A stretch of DNA of 64,000 bases, from positions 1 to 64,000 of the forward strand of contig CAZXCK010000008.1 of the NCBI GenBank assembly GCA_964639225.1, in the 5' to 3' direction. This stretch comes from CAZXCK01 sp964639225 (GTDB lineage Bacteria > Chloroflexota > Anaerolineae > Aggregatilineales > Phototrophicaceae). Under the pieces are notes generated by a model that worked only from the letters and a program-made list of their open reading frames with translations, ran no database searches and was not told where the DNA came from. Numbering within the stretch: the stretch's first letter is position 1; the number at the start of each line of letters is the position of its first letter. A program made the translations under genes and the position numbers. This document shows, piece by piece, positions 9,497-17,833 of the stretch.

Positions 9497-11095
9497 TTAT
9501 TCGGAACGGCTCAACAGCGAGACATCCAGCAGCCAGGCCGGGTGCAGAATATAACCTTCGATGTCAGTACCGTAAGCCGTCTGCAGCGCCGGGTTGTTAA
9601 ACGGCGCGAAAATGCCGTTTTCCTGCATCCACAACTGAAGCTCACCGTACAGTTCCAGGCGCACATCGTTGTCAGTCTCAACGGCGACCTGCTCAATCAG
9701 CGCCTGAATTTCAGGATCGACCATATCCAGCGACCAGTTGGCGCGCTCGTCGGCCACTTTACCGCCCGGCAGGAAGCTGAGGAAGTCCTTCGGGTCAAGA
9801 ATATCCGGCCCCCAGAACCAGTAACCAAAGCCCTGCAGGCCCTGGCGGTACTCTTCCAGCGAAACCTGAAGCTCGCCCGGGTTCAGCGTAATCGTGATGC
9901 CGATCTCGGCCAGGTCCGACTGAATCTTCTGAGCATTGGTGTTCATATTCACACCCTGCCACGAGAAGTCCGGGTAGGACAGCGTGATGCTGAAGCCATC
10001 CGGGTAGCCGGCCTCGGCCATTAGCTCACGCGCCATATCCAGATCGCGGGTCAGCGCCTGATCTTCCTGCAGCGCGCCGGCCACCACAAAGACCAGATTA
10101 GAGGCCGGGGTACGACCACCCCACAGGACTTTGTAACCCTCGTAGTCCAGCGCGTAACGGATAGCGCGCTGCACCAGCGGATCGGACACCGGGCCGCCCA
10201 GTTCGGGGTCAGCATTCATCAGCAGGAAGTGCGTATACACGCTGGCATCGCTGAAGATCTCGATATCGGGGTTATCGGTCATGGCCGAAATCTGGTCATT
10301 GGACAGGTCCAGCGCCATGTCGATGTCGCCACTTTCCAGCGTCAGCTTCTGCGTGGCCGGTTCCGGGATGTTCTGGATAATCACCCGATCGAAGTACGGC
10401 TGTTCGCCCCAGTAGTCAGGGTTGCGCACCAGCACGGTCTGAACTTCGCGCGTCCAGCTCTCCAGAATATACGGACCCGTACCGGCAGAGGTGCTGTTGA
10501 GGTAAACCTCAGCCTCGTCGGTATCAAAAGCGTCCTCAGCGTCGGTGCCGCCGTTGGCGATAACCGTCTCGGAGTCCACAATCGAGAAAGCATAATTGGC
10601 CAGCAGCGCCAGGAAAGCCGGGTCGATGTCGTTCAGGCTGATCGTCACCGTGCCGTCTTCATTGGCCACCACATCGGCGATATTGTTCGCCAGGAACGAC
10701 GGGTTGCCGCGCACGTTCTGCAGCCGCTTCAGCGAGAACACCACGTCATCGGCGGTCAGCGGATTGCCACTCACGAAAGTTACATCGTCACGCAGCACAA
10801 ACGTATACGCCAGACCATCGTCAGAAATGCTCCAGTCAGCCGCCAGCATCGGCAGAATCTCGCTGGCATCCTCATCCGGGAAGGTGACCAGCGTGCTGTA
10901 GGTCACGCGGTTGATGATACCCGTCGTCTGCGTGAAACCACGCGCCGGGTCCAGCGAGTCCGTGCTCTCAACATGCCCGATAACGAGCACCTCTTCATCT
11001 TGGGCCATCGCCGACATACTGCTGAGTGCCACCAAAAGCACCAGCACGAGTGTCAGCGCCAGCAGGCGAGGATACCGCGAAGCGAGTTTACTCAT
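9497..11095 (-). CDS. Family 5 extracellular solute-binding protein (peptide/oligopeptide type)
   Basis: A 532-residue exported protein with a signal peptide (hydrophobic LLALTLVLVLLVAL, cleavage near AMAQ). It has the SBP_bac_5 hallmarks: STDSLDPARGF, YTFVLRDDVTFVSGNPLTADDVVFSLKR and GTGPYILESW. It would capture peptides or similar solutes and hand them to the two permeases encoded downstream. It is the first gene of its unit and is divergent from the M24 peptidase operon, with a 236-bp shared upstream region. Real ligand unknown: family 5 also binds nickel, opines and sugars. Confidence 0.92.
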   Translation of the reverse strand: MSKLASRYPRLLALTLVLVLLVALSSMSAMAQDEEVLVIGHVESTDSLDPARGFTQTTGIINRVTYSTLVTFPDEDASEILPMLAADWSISDDGLAYTFVLRDDVTFVSGNPLTADDVVFSLKRLQNVRGNPSFLANNIADVVANEDGTVTISLNDIDPAFLALLANYAFSIVDSETVIANGGTDAEDAFDTDEAEVYLNSTSAGTGPYILESWTREVQTVLVRNPDYWGEQPYFDRVIIQNIPEPATQKLTLESGDIDMALDLSNDQISAMTDNPDIEIFSDASVYTHFLLMNADPELGGPVSDPLVQRAIRYALDYEGYKVLWGGRTPASNLVFVVAGALQEDQALTRDLDMARELMAEAGYPDGFSITLSYPDFSWQGVNMNTNAQKIQSDLAEIGITITLNPGELQVSLEEYRQGLQGFGYWFWGPDILDPKDFLSFLPGGKVADERANWSLDMVDPEIQALIEQVAVETDNDVRLELYGELQLWMQENGIFAPFNNPALQTAYGTDIEGYILHPAWLLDVSLLSRSE

Positions 11096-11331
11096 AACTG
11101 TTTACCCCTTAACGAGAATGTGTAGAATGTCGGTACATTACAATTTGCTAATGCCGCATTATTGTATCCGATCCATTGCCACGCGGCAAAAACCAACCCC
11201 ACCGGATTTGCACGAAATTGTCCACGACTATTTTGGGCGAATTGGACAACGTGACGAGCATCGCCGAACATGCTATAGTCTTTGCGCTGTTTTTGTACTT
11301 ATGCAACATCAACCGCCGGAGAAAATAACCC

Positions 11332-12480
11332 GTGAACTATCAGGAAAATCTTGAACGTTTTCAACTGGCCATCAACGGCCAAGCCGACCTTGTCTTTTTG
11401 CCGATCTCGGCTGACCTGCAATATTTGACGGGCATACCACGTGACATCCCCAACTTTGGCGCGGTGCTGCATCCAGGCGGCTGGCTGGAAGGTCTGTGGC
11501 TGTCACCATCGAAAACCCCGGTGCTGACCCTCACCCGCATGAGCGCCGAGTTCGGCGCGCTGGCTGGTGCTGGCAGCGTAGACCGGCGCATCCTGGGCGA
11601 TTTTGATGACCCGGTGGCACTCGTGCGCGATATTCTGGCTGGTTTCGACCTGCCCACCACACCCAGAGTTGCCATCAGCGACCATACAAAAGGCGAAACA
11701 GTCGTCGGCCTGCAGGGGATTCTACCCGGCGCGGTTTACATTTCCGCCACTGAACTGCTCAACCCGCAGCGTGCTGTAAAGTCCGCCGAAGAGATCGAGG
11801 CCATGCGCCGCGCCGGGGCTGTCACTGAGGCCGCTTTCACTGATGTCCTGAAGCAGCTCAAAATCGGCATGACCGAACTGGACATCATCGCCGAGGTCGA
11901 TTTTCAGCTCAAGCGGCACGGTTCGCTGGGACCGTCGTTCACTACATCGCTATATAACTCCGGCCCCAATCATCCGATGAAGATGGGCAAACGCCTGGAA
12001 ACCTGGCCGCGCGTCCTCACCGCGCCCGTATCCATACTGTTTGACTTCGGCGCGGCCATGCCCGATGGTATGTGTTACGACTTTGGCCGCACTGTCTCGT
12101 TCGGCGAACCGCCCGCCGAGTTCCAGCGCATTTACGATCTGGTGATGGCGTCGCAGCGAGCCGGCATCGAAGCCCTGCGTGCCGGAGCCACCACCTGCGC
12201 CGAAGTGGACGCCGCCGCCCGCAAAGTCATCGAAGACGGCGGCTACGGCCCGGAATTCCGTCACCGGCTGGGGCACGGCATCGGCCTGGACGTCCACGAA
12301 GCGCCCTTCCTCACCAGAACGGACCACACACCGGTTCAGGAAGGCATGATGTTCACCATCGAGCCAAGCATTATTCAATTCGAGTCGTTCTCGGCACGTG
12401 TGGAAGATATCATCGTGGCCCGGCCCGGCGGTGGCGAACCGCTCACGACCGGCTTCCAGTCGCTCATCGTCGTCGAATAA
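11332..12480 (+). CDS. M24-family metallopeptidase (Xaa-Pro aminopeptidase / creatinase type)
   Basis: 382 residues: an N-terminal creatinase-like domain (1-150) and a C-terminal pita-bread domain with all five metal ligands: Asp238 (ILFDFG), Asp250 (MCYDFGR), His315 (HRLGHGIGLDVHE), Glu344 (MMFTIEP) and Glu358 (ARVEDII). The ligand set indicates an active dinuclear peptidase that removes residues before proline. It begins a four-gene operon with RidA, a TIGR04076-like protein and an LLM oxidoreductase. It lies head to head with a peptide-type importer, so the two sides may act on the same imported substrate. Confidence 0.9.
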   Translation: MNYQENLERFQLAINGQADLVFLPISADLQYLTGIPRDIPNFGAVLHPGGWLEGLWLSPSKTPVLTLTRMSAEFGALAGAGSVDRRILGDFDDPVALVRDILAGFDLPTTPRVAISDHTKGETVVGLQGILPGAVYISATELLNPQRAVKSAEEIEAMRRAGAVTEAAFTDVLKQLKIGMTELDIIAEVDFQLKRHGSLGPSFTTSLYNSGPNHPMKMGKRLETWPRVLTAPVSILFDFGAAMPDGMCYDFGRTVSFGEPPAEFQRIYDLVMASQRAGIEALRAGATTCAEVDAAARKVIEDGGYGPEFRHRLGHGIGLDVHEAPFLTRTDHTPVQEGMMFTIEPSIIQFESFSARVEDIIVARPGGGEPLTTGFQSLIVVE

Positions 12481-12503
12481 CGCTTATCGAGAGAGGGCAC
12501 GCC

Positions 12504-12929
12504 ATGACCCAGCGCCAGCACATCGCATCAGGCACCAAATGGGAAGCCATCGCCGGTTACTCGCGGGCGGTGCGCGTTGGCGATGTCGTCTACGTCGCCG
12601 GAACCACCGCCACTGACGAAAACGGTGACGTCATTGGCAGGGGCGACCCCGGCGCGCAGGCGGCTTACATTCTGCACAAGATCGGCAAGGCGCTCGAAGC
12701 CGCTGGCGCTACACTGGAAGATGTCGTGCGCACCCGCATCTATATCACGCGCGTCGATGACTGGGAGCCGGTCGCCCGCGAGCACGGGCGTGTATTCGAG
12801 CGGATTCGCCCGGTTAACACACTGGTCGCCGTCGCCGCGCTGGTTGGTGACGAATATCTGGTGGAAATCGAGGCCGAGGCCATCATCGACGCCAGCAATC
12901 GGAGCCGGACCCATGAGCAAACCGTTTGA
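12504..12929 (+). CDS. RidA/YjgF family protein
   Basis: 141 residues. Start at 12504, preceded by a GAGAGGG ribosome binding site 24 bp after the M24 gene. Seen: YSRAVRVGDVVYVAGTTA, AAGATLEDVVRTRIYIT and RPVNTLVAVAALVGDEYLVEIEAEAI, the standard RidA fold and its conserved Arg. RidA proteins deaminate reactive enamine/imine intermediates; distant subfamilies have other amidohydrolase roles. The insertion of DPGAQAAYILHKIGKAL is the family's oligomer-interface helix. The 3' end overlaps the next gene by 17 bp. Confidence 0.9.
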   Translation: MTQRQHIASGTKWEAIAGYSRAVRVGDVVYVAGTTATDENGDVIGRGDPGAQAAYILHKIGKALEAAGATLEDVVRTRIYITRVDDWEPVAREHGRVFERIRPVNTLVAVAALVGDEYLVEIEAEAIIDASNRSRTHEQTV

Positions 12930-13230
12930 ACTCTACGATCTGCGTGTCACGGTCGAGGCCATCGAGGGGCGTTCCGTGTGTGGTATGGCTGTGGGTGATT
13001 ATTTCGAACTTACCCACAGCAACCGCCTGCGCATTCCAGAGGGCAAACATTTCTGCATGTATGCCCTCAGCGCCGTGCTGCCGCTGCTGGCCGCCAAACA
13101 ACGCCAGCTCGACACCAACGACTGGCTCGAATCCGATTCGCTGGTGGCCTGCCCGGACCCCGACGAACGCCTCATCATGCGTATTGAACGAACCCGCAAA
13201 CGCACGCTGGACAGCGACGAGCTAACCTGA
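12913..13230 (+). CDS. TIGR04076-like small protein
   Basis: 105 residues. The arrangement VTVEAIEGRSVCGMAVGDYFELT, CMYALSAVLPLLA and VACPDPDERLIMRIER matches the small TIGR04076 family, which has no established function. Relatives occur beside oxidoreductases and aldolase-like proteins. The gene overlaps ridA by 17 bp and the LLM gene by 1 bp (TGATG), so translation is probably coupled. The longer in-frame reading upstream (from 12577) lies over ridA and is rejected. Confidence 0.7.
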   Translation: MSKPFELYDLRVTVEAIEGRSVCGMAVGDYFELTHSNRLRIPEGKHFCMYALSAVLPLLAAKQRQLDTNDWLESDSLVACPDPDERLIMRIERTRKRTLDSDELT

Positions 13231-14240
13231 TGCCATACGAAATCAGTATCGCCTTCCAGACGGACAAACGCGCTGCCGCTTATGTTGAACTGGCGCAGTT
13301 CGTCGATCAGTACGACTTCGACGCCGTCAGCGTCTACTGCGACGCACCCTTTCATCCGAGTTACGGCCCGCTGCTGCTGATGGCCCCACACATTCGCCAT
13401 GCCCGCCTGGGACCGGCAGCCGTGCAACCGTCGCGCATTCACCCCATAGACATCGCCTCGCAGACAGCGCTGCTGGCCGACACCGCGCCCGGCGGCGCTT
13501 ATGTCGGCATTGCGCGCGGCGCGTGGCTCGGCGATCACGGCATCCGCGAACTGGATAAGCCGCTGCAGGCCATCCGCGAAACCGCCGAGATCGTGCGCTA
13601 TCTCCTGAGCGGCGAATCCGGGGGGTACAACGGCCAGGTCTTCCAGCTCGCGCCCCACGTCACCGCTACCTATCCCCTGCCCGACCAGCCTATCCCGGTA
13701 ATGATCGGCACCTGGGGCCGCAAACTGTGCGCCATCGCCGGCGAACTGGCCGACGAGGTCAAAGTCGGCGGGTCGGCCAACCCGGACATCGTGCCGGTGA
13801 TCGCTGGCTATATCGCCACCGGTGAGCAAACCGCCAGACGCCAACCAGGGACCGTCGGCGTCGTCATGGGTGCGGTGACGGTCATCGACGAGGATCGACA
13901 GCAGGCTCGCGCCGAGGCCCGGCGACAGGTGGCGCTCTATCTGCCGGTCGTCGCCCCGCTGGACCCGACCGTTCACGTTGAGCCGGAACTCGTCGAGCGC
14001 CTGCGCCAGCACGCCGACCGCCGCGAATTTGATGCGGCTGCCGCGCTCATCAGCGACGATCTGCTGGAACGCTTCGCCATCGCTGGCAGCCCGGACGACA
14101 TCGTCCGCCAGTCGAGCGCGCTCTTCGCCGCGGGCACACGCCGCATCGAATACGGAACGCCGCACGGCCTCACCGCCGCCAGCGGGATTCGCCTGCTCGG
14201 TGAGCGAGTCATACCTGCGCTGCGCCAGGACTGGCGCTGA
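13230..14240 (+). CDS. LLM-class (luciferase-like) flavin-dependent oxidoreductase
   Basis: 336 residues with the bacterial luciferase-like barrel: AQFVDQYDFDAVSVYCDAPFHPSYGPLL at the start, then ALLADTAPGGAYVGIARGAW, PVMIGTWGRKLCAIAGELADEVKVGG and a C-terminal AGSPDDIVRQSSALFAAGT. Such proteins use F420 or FMN; this general arrangement is common in the F420-type (methylene-H4MPT reductase-like) group, but the cofactor cannot be settled here. Last gene of the M24-RidA-TIGR04076 operon, starting with a 1-bp overlap. Substrate unknown. Confidence 0.85.
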   Translation: MPYEISIAFQTDKRAAAYVELAQFVDQYDFDAVSVYCDAPFHPSYGPLLLMAPHIRHARLGPAAVQPSRIHPIDIASQTALLADTAPGGAYVGIARGAWLGDHGIRELDKPLQAIRETAEIVRYLLSGESGGYNGQVFQLAPHVTATYPLPDQPIPVMIGTWGRKLCAIAGELADEVKVGGSANPDIVPVIAGYIATGEQTARRQPGTVGVVMGAVTVIDEDRQQARAEARRQVALYLPVVAPLDPTVHVEPELVERLRQHADRREFDAAAALISDDLLERFAIAGSPDDIVRQSSALFAAGTRRIEYGTPHGLTAASGIRLLGERVIPALRQDWR

Positions 14241-14415
14241 CGGTGGCCACAAATTCTCCATCAGCGAGACAGGGCCACATGCAGAGATTAACCGGCACAC
14301 AATGTATTGAACCGTCCAGCGCGCATGCAGGCCATGTGTGACAATCGCTTCTTAAATCAGTTTTGACCGGCAATCTCCACGATTTCGGTGAAACACAGCA
14401 ACAATCACCAACAAA

Positions 14416-14439
14416 AAAGGCGTCACTGTGGACGCCTTT
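14416..14439 (-). terminator. Terminator between convergent genes
   Basis: Perfect 9-bp stem (AAAGGCGTC 14416-14424 with GACGCCTTT 14431-14439). On the - strand it is followed by a run of T and serves the gene ending at 14473; on the + strand the T tract is short, so it may act weakly for the LLM gene as well. Confidence 0.8.
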
Positions 14440-14472
14440 CTGTGTTTCACTACAGCAAGAACCGGGTGAGAC

Positions 14473-15021
14473 TTACCACGTCAGGTGAATAATCGTCTGC
14501 GTGCCGCCTTTGTCCTGGCGCGGTACGTCCGGGTCATAGCGAACCGTAAACCGCGTGCCACTATCCAGATAACGACGAGCGATGCCGTAGATGTATCCGT
14601 AAATCATATCATCGGGATAAACCGTGTTTGTGTTGTACTGGATATGCTGCGGTCCAACTTCGAAAATTTCATATCCGCCGGGGTCGCCGCCGCTGTGTTG
14701 TAACTCATGCAGCGTACCCACCATTAGCAGCTTTTCGCGCTGGCTCATGATTTCCAAGTCCGGCGGCAGAACCATATTCTCGATGATAGCCAGCCCCACA
14801 CTCACCAGATTCGAGCTGACGCCGCTGGGGTCGCGCTCGATCCAGTCCTTGAACACGTTGACAAACTTATCCACCGGATACCACACTTCCGGCTCGATTT
14901 CGACCAGACCGTGCGCTTCGAGCGAGTCGATCACGGCATCGCGGTTCATATGGTTGACTAAGGCACCGGCGGCGGCCCCGATCACCTTGCAATCGGGCGC
15001 ATAGCGGTATGGATACGACAT
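14473..15021 (-). CDS. Conserved hypothetical protein, 182 aa
   Basis: Not assigned to a family. Seen: a soluble protein without signal peptide or membrane segment. It has a helical N-terminal half (VIDSLEAHGLVEIEPEVWYPVDKF, IERDPSGVSSNLVSVGLAIIENM) and a C-terminal half with alternating strand-like segments ending in SGTRFTVRYDPDVPRQ and TQTIIHLTW. The C-terminal layout vaguely recalls heme-NO-binding/4-vinyl-reductase-like small-molecule domains, but I would not assign it. It has its own terminator and no obvious partner gene. Confidence 0.6.
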   Translation of the reverse strand: MSYPYRYAPDCKVIGAAAGALVNHMNRDAVIDSLEAHGLVEIEPEVWYPVDKFVNVFKDWIERDPSGVSSNLVSVGLAIIENMVLPPDLEIMSQREKLLMVGTLHELQHSGGDPGGYEIFEVGPQHIQYNTNTVYPDDMIYGYIYGIARRYLDSGTRFTVRYDPDVPRQDKGGTQTIIHLTW

Positions 15022-15100
15022 GGAAAGCCCCCTTCATTAAGCTTCGTGTGTAGCTTCATTATAAATCAACTTTCTATTATGAATAATTGAGGCAAATAAA

Positions 15101-15131
15101 ACACCCCTCGGCAGAATCTGCCAGGGGGTGT
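15101..15131 (-). terminator. Rho-independent terminator of the aldolase gene
   Basis: Long stem (15101-15114 with 15118-15131, one wobble and one mismatch) with a 3-base loop, followed on the - strand by TTTTATTT. It lies about 70 bp after the aldolase stop. Confidence 0.8.
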
Positions 15132-15204
15132 AGTAATGCGTTCAGACGATCAACCTGTCAGGATGTCAGCACACCATGCCCAACAACGCCCTGTCCATAA
15201 CGTA

Positions 15205-16305
15205 TCAGGCGATGGTCACATCGTCCGACAGATAGACATCCTGAATAGCGTTGAGCAGCGCCACACCTTCAGTCATCGGACGCTGGAAAGCCTTGCGCCC
15301 ACTGATAAGGCCAGAGCCACCAGCGCGCTTGTTGATGACCGCTGTCTTGACGGCCTCGGCCATGTCATTCTTGCCACTGGCACCACCGGAGTTAATCAGG
15401 CCCACACGACCCATATAGCAGTTAGCGACCTGATAGCGCGCCAGATCGATCAGGTTTTCGCTCGTCAGCTCACTGTAGATGCGCTCATCCAGCTTGCCAT
15501 AAGACGATCCACCAGTGTTGAGCGCCTTGTAGCCGCCGTTATTTTCCGGCAGCTTCTGCTTGATGATATCCGCCTGGATGGTCACACCCAGATGATTAGC
15601 CTGCCCGGTCAGGTCCGCCGACGTTTCGTAGTTGACGCCATCTACCTTGAAGCCGGAATTGCGCAGATAGCACCACAGCACGGTCGCCATACCCAGCTCG
15701 TGCGCATAAGCAAAAGCTTCCGCCACTTCGACAAGCTGCCGATTGCTCTCTTCGCTGCCAAAGTAGACCGTCGCCCCCACTGCGACCGCACCCATATCCC
15801 ACGCCTGTTTGATCGTCCCGAACATGATCTGGTCGTAGGTGTTGGGATAAGTCAGCAGTTCGTTATGGTTGAATTTCACCAGAAACGGGATTTTGTGCGC
15901 ATATTTACGGGCTACCGTGCCCAGCACACCAAAAGTCGACGCGACCGCGTTACAACCACCTTCCAGCGCAAGTCTGACGATGTTTTCCGGGTCGAAGTAG
16001 GCCGGGTTCTTGGCGAATGACGCGCCCGCCGAATGCTCAATGCCCTGGTCCACCGGCAGAATGGACAGGTAACCTGTACCGCCCAGGCGACCATGCCCAT
16101 ACATCGCCTGCAGGCTGCGCAGCACCTGTGGATTGCGATCCGACTGAGTCCACACATCGTCAACAAAGGTGGGGCCAGGCAGATGCAGAGTCTCTTTAGC
16201 GATTGTTTTGCTGGTGTAGTTGAGCAGGCCATCAGCATCGTCACCCAGATACTCTGCGATCTGGTCGATGGTCAGGCGCGAGGTAGTATGAGAAGCAGCA
16301 ACCAT
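15205..16305 (-). CDS. Class I fructose-bisphosphate aldolase, FbaB type
   Basis: 366 residues from the start at 16305, chosen because GGAGG lies 7 bp upstream; a longer frame from 16386 lacks this. Seen: LSILPVDQGIEHSAG, FLVKFNHNELLTYPN, WDMGAVAVGATVYFGSEES, ADIIKQKLPENNGGYK and LINSGGASG, all typical of the FbaB/DhnA class I (Schiff-base) aldolases that cleave fructose 1,6-bisphosphate. It is divergent from a phosphofructokinase gene, so the two consecutive glycolytic steps share a 236-bp promoter region. Confidence 0.9.
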   Translation of the reverse strand: MVAASHTTSRLTIDQIAEYLGDDADGLLNYTSKTIAKETLHLPGPTFVDDVWTQSDRNPQVLRSLQAMYGHGRLGGTGYLSILPVDQGIEHSAGASFAKNPAYFDPENIVRLALEGGCNAVASTFGVLGTVARKYAHKIPFLVKFNHNELLTYPNTYDQIMFGTIKQAWDMGAVAVGATVYFGSEESNRQLVEVAEAFAYAHELGMATVLWCYLRNSGFKVDGVNYETSADLTGQANHLGVTIQADIIKQKLPENNGGYKALNTGGSSYGKLDERIYSELTSENLIDLARYQVANCYMGRVGLINSGGASGKNDMAEAVKTAVINKRAGGSGLISGRKAFQRPMTEGVALLNAIQDVYLSDDVTIA

Positions 16306-16541
16306 TTTGGGCCTCCGTATCTTTAACGCAGGCACAGCGATCGCATGCCGTCCAGGCACGCTGTGCCTGCTGATCGAGTGATCCATACCCAGTATACCAC
16401 CGTTTATATCATCAATTGGTGCGACAACTGGACAAATGTCATCAAAATCGCGTGTTTTTCTTCCTCGTTATTGTCCCAGGCCGATAGCATCTGCTATCAT
16501 TATTTCGAGTTTCTCGAAATACAATCAAAAGGATAAAAGTC

Positions 16542-17696
16542 ATGCGTATCGGTGTATTAACAGGGGGCGGCGACGTTCCAGGACTGAATCCCTGCATTAA
16601 ACAGCTTGTCGACCGTGGGCTGTCCAACGGATACGAGATTCTGGGCATCCGGCGTGGCTGGGGCGGTTTGCTGAACTATAATCTGGACCTAAGCTTTGAA
16701 GAAAACTCGCAGTGGGTCATCAGGCTGGACCGTGAAGCCGTGCGTCGCGTTGACCGTACCGGCGGCACTTTCCTGCACACATCACGGACCAACCCATCCA
16801 ACACTCGCCCGGAAAACGCGCCCGATTTCCTGAGAGAAGAAGGCGAAGACCCAACCCAGTCAAAGGACTACACCGAGTACGTCCTCAAAGTCATCGAGCG
16901 CCTGGGTATCGACGTCCTCATTCCTATCGGTGGTGACGACACCCTCAGCTATGGCGAGCGCATGCACCACGAGGGCGTTCGTGTCATCGGCATCCCCAAA
17001 ACAATGGATAACGACGTTTACGGTACCGACTACTGCATCGGTTTCTCGACTGCCGTCACCCGCAGCGTGGAGTTCATCCACAACCTGCGTACCTCGGCGG
17101 GTTCGCACGAGCGCATCGCGGTTGTCGAGCTGTTCGGTCGCAACTCTGGCGAGACCTCGCTCATCGCGGCCTACCTGGCCAACGTGGACCGCGCCATCAT
17201 CTCCGAAGTGCCGTTCGACGTTGAGCGCCTGGCCAAGCTCATCATGGAAGACAAGCAGAACAACTCCAGCAACTACGCCATGCTGACCATCTCCGAAGGC
17301 GCCCATCCCATCGAGGGCCAGGTTCTCGAAACCGGCGAAGCCGACGCTTACGGCCATCGTAAGCTGGGCGGCATCGGCAAAGAACTGGGCGACGCGCTGC
17401 GCCGCATCACCGGCCAGAACATCATCTACCAGCAGGTTGGCTACCTGATGCGCAGCGGCGCACCGGACTCGCTTGACCTGATGGTGGCCTTCAACTACGC
17501 GCAGTCGGCCATCGGCCTGGTAGAGCGCGGCGAGAGCGGGCGTCTGGTCTGCCTGCAGCGCGGCGTTTACAGCGACGTCCCCATGAGCACGCTGTCGCAT
17601 GGCAAAAAGCGCGTCAACGTGCCGGAACTCTACGACATCGCCAATTACCGGCCAAAGATTCGGCACGTCTTCGGCATGCCCATGTTCCTCACCTGA
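16542..17696 (+). CDS. pfp: 6-phosphofructokinase with pyrophosphate-type signature
   Basis: 384 residues: GVLTGGGDVPGLN (donor site), IPIGGDDTLSY and GIPKTMDNDVYGTDYCIGF. ATP-dependent PfkA has Gly at the second Asp of GGDD and Gly-Thr in place of Lys-Thr in PKTMDND. Asp133 and Lys153 are the residues associated with pyrophosphate as phosphoryl donor, so I predict a reversible PPi-dependent enzyme. AAGGAT precedes the ATG. Some ATP-dependent members of mixed clades exist, so donor specificity is a prediction. A terminator follows at 17739-17763. Confidence 0.88.
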   Translation: MRIGVLTGGGDVPGLNPCIKQLVDRGLSNGYEILGIRRGWGGLLNYNLDLSFEENSQWVIRLDREAVRRVDRTGGTFLHTSRTNPSNTRPENAPDFLREEGEDPTQSKDYTEYVLKVIERLGIDVLIPIGGDDTLSYGERMHHEGVRVIGIPKTMDNDVYGTDYCIGFSTAVTRSVEFIHNLRTSAGSHERIAVVELFGRNSGETSLIAAYLANVDRAIISEVPFDVERLAKLIMEDKQNNSSNYAMLTISEGAHPIEGQVLETGEADAYGHRKLGGIGKELGDALRRITGQNIIYQQVGYLMRSGAPDSLDLMVAFNYAQSAIGLVERGESGRLVCLQRGVYSDVPMSTLSHGKKRVNVPELYDIANYRPKIRHVFGMPMFLT

Positions 17697-17738
17697 TCGG
17701 GCTGCAGCAGCCCCGCTGCTCGAAGCCATTCCACGACG

Positions 17739-17763
17739 ACGGGGGCTGTATGGCCCCCGTTTT
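17739..17763 (+). terminator. Rho-independent terminator of the phosphofructokinase gene
   Basis: 8-bp stem ACGGGGGC / GCCCCCGT with a 6-base loop and four T, 42 bp after the stop. Confidence 0.8.
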
Positions 17764-17833
17764 GCGTGAGTTTCCACTAACATCAATTGACAGTCATCAT
17801 AGAAAATAGTAAAGTTAGAAAATAGAAACCTTA

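Noticed and set aside
12999..14300. 433-codon frame on the - strand opposite the LLM oxidoreductase gene
   Set aside because: Antisense shadow of a recognised gene; no family features and no ribosome binding site.
15136..16020. 294-codon frame on the + strand opposite the aldolase
   Set aside because: Shadow of a clear class I aldolase; begins next to its terminator.
17700..17735. GCTGCAGCAGC repeat after pfp as a possible regulatory site
   Set aside because: A short chance palindrome next to the better terminator at 17739-17763; no second copy or known motif.
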